NCBI GenBank assembly: GCA_003131945.1
Contig: PKWD01000462.1
Span: 8,138-14,444, forward strand
Direction: 5' to 3'
DNA length: 6,307 bases
Source: Acidimicrobiaceae bacterium
GTDB lineage: Bacteria > Actinomycetota > Acidimicrobiia > Acidimicrobiales > UBA8190
Part shown: positions 6,065 through 6,307 of the stretch, in pieces
Layout: each line of letters begins with the position of its first letter
Numbering within the stretch: position 1 is the stretch's first letter
Translations under genes and position numbers: made by a program
Notes under the pieces: model-generated
Told to the model about the DNA's origin: nothing
Databases searched by the model: none
Seen by the model: only the letters and a program-made list of their open reading frames with translations

Positions 6065-6307
6065 CTACAGATACTGCCCGGTACCCACCCGTTCGATCGC
6101 TCGGCCCCCACGCGCCTCCTCGGAGTCCGCCAACAGCGTGCGGACGTAGACGATGCGCTCCCCCTTCTTGCCCGAGATCCGGGCCCAGTCGTCGGGGTTC
6201 GTGGTATTCGGGAGGTCTTCGTTCTCCTTATACTCCCGCCGGATGGACTCGAGGAGATCCGAGGTACGGATCCCCCCGCCGTCACCGGCGATGACCCGCT
6301 TGATGGC
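6065..6307 (-). CDS. arc: proteasome-associated AAA ATPase ARC/Mpa, C-terminal 80 residues (cut by window edge)
   Basis: ARC (Mpa in mycobacteria) is the hexameric AAA+ unfoldase that binds pupylated proteins through N-terminal coiled coils and feeds them into the 20S core. Only the last 80 residues are present; the coiled coils, OB domains and most of the AAA module lie beyond the right edge. The visible part has the family-typical [14 protein letters not shown] at about 28-41, [10 protein letters not shown] at 47-56, then a variable linker and the terminal Gly-Gln-Tyr-Leu. That ending, with its penultimate Tyr, is the proteasome-docking tail that inserts between PrcA subunits. It identifies ARC/Mpa over other AAA ATPases. 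The gene is upstream of dop on the same strand, 84 bases away. Confidence 0.95.
   Translation of the reverse strand, partial: AIKRVIAGDGGGIRTSDLLESIRREYKENEDLPNTTNPDDWARISGKKGERIVYVRTLLADSEEARGGRAIERVGTGQYL

Noticed and set aside
6037..6285. An 82-codon minus-strand frame at the right end
   Set aside because: Out of frame with the ARC/Mpa C-terminus, which matches the family residue by residue and ends in Gly-Gln-Tyr-Leu.

Overview
This high-GC window from an actinobacterium carries most of a Pup-proteasome locus, followed by the first genes of a protein-export cluster. Pup, the Dop/PafA ligase-type enzymes, an alpha/beta 20S proteasome and an ARC/Mpa ATPase ending in Gly-Gln-Tyr-Leu together point to Actinobacteria. 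Divergence from the Mycobacterium proteins, Pup ending in Glu, and the gene order suggest a less studied lineage, possibly Acidimicrobiia-like. That placement is inference.

Layout from right to left, because nearly all genes are on the minus strand: the C-terminal end of the proteasomal ATPase ARC/Mpa (6065-6307, cut by the window edge); dop (4493-5980); pup (4283-4480); prcB (3442-4278); prcA (2702-3445). The last four are tightly packed, with gaps of 12 and 4 bases and a 4-base ATGA overlap, and look like one operon. One small plus-strand gene of the DUF2007 type (2403-2657) then runs convergent to prcA and divergent from the next gene. After it come pafA (956-2314), the signal peptidase I gene lepB (218-904), and the first 38 codons of a TatA/TatB-type Sec-independent translocase subunit (1-115, cut by the window edge), all minus strand.

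The genes form an almost complete system. PafA ligates Pup to substrate lysines, ARC/Mpa recognises pupylated proteins and threads them into the PrcA/PrcB chamber, and Dop removes Pup for recycling. Pup already ends in Gly-Gly-Glu, so the deamidation job of Dop should be unnecessary. LepB and the Tat-type protein belong to protein export, with no direct role in proteolysis.

The most striking unannotated signal is that dop, pafA and the DUF2007-like gene each have an in-frame GTG preceded by a TANNNT hexamer at exactly 7 bases, the arrangement expected of leaderless transcripts. The genes inside the dop operon and lepB instead have Shine-Dalgarno sequences. There is no evidence of mobile elements, CRISPR arrays, tRNA or rRNA genes.
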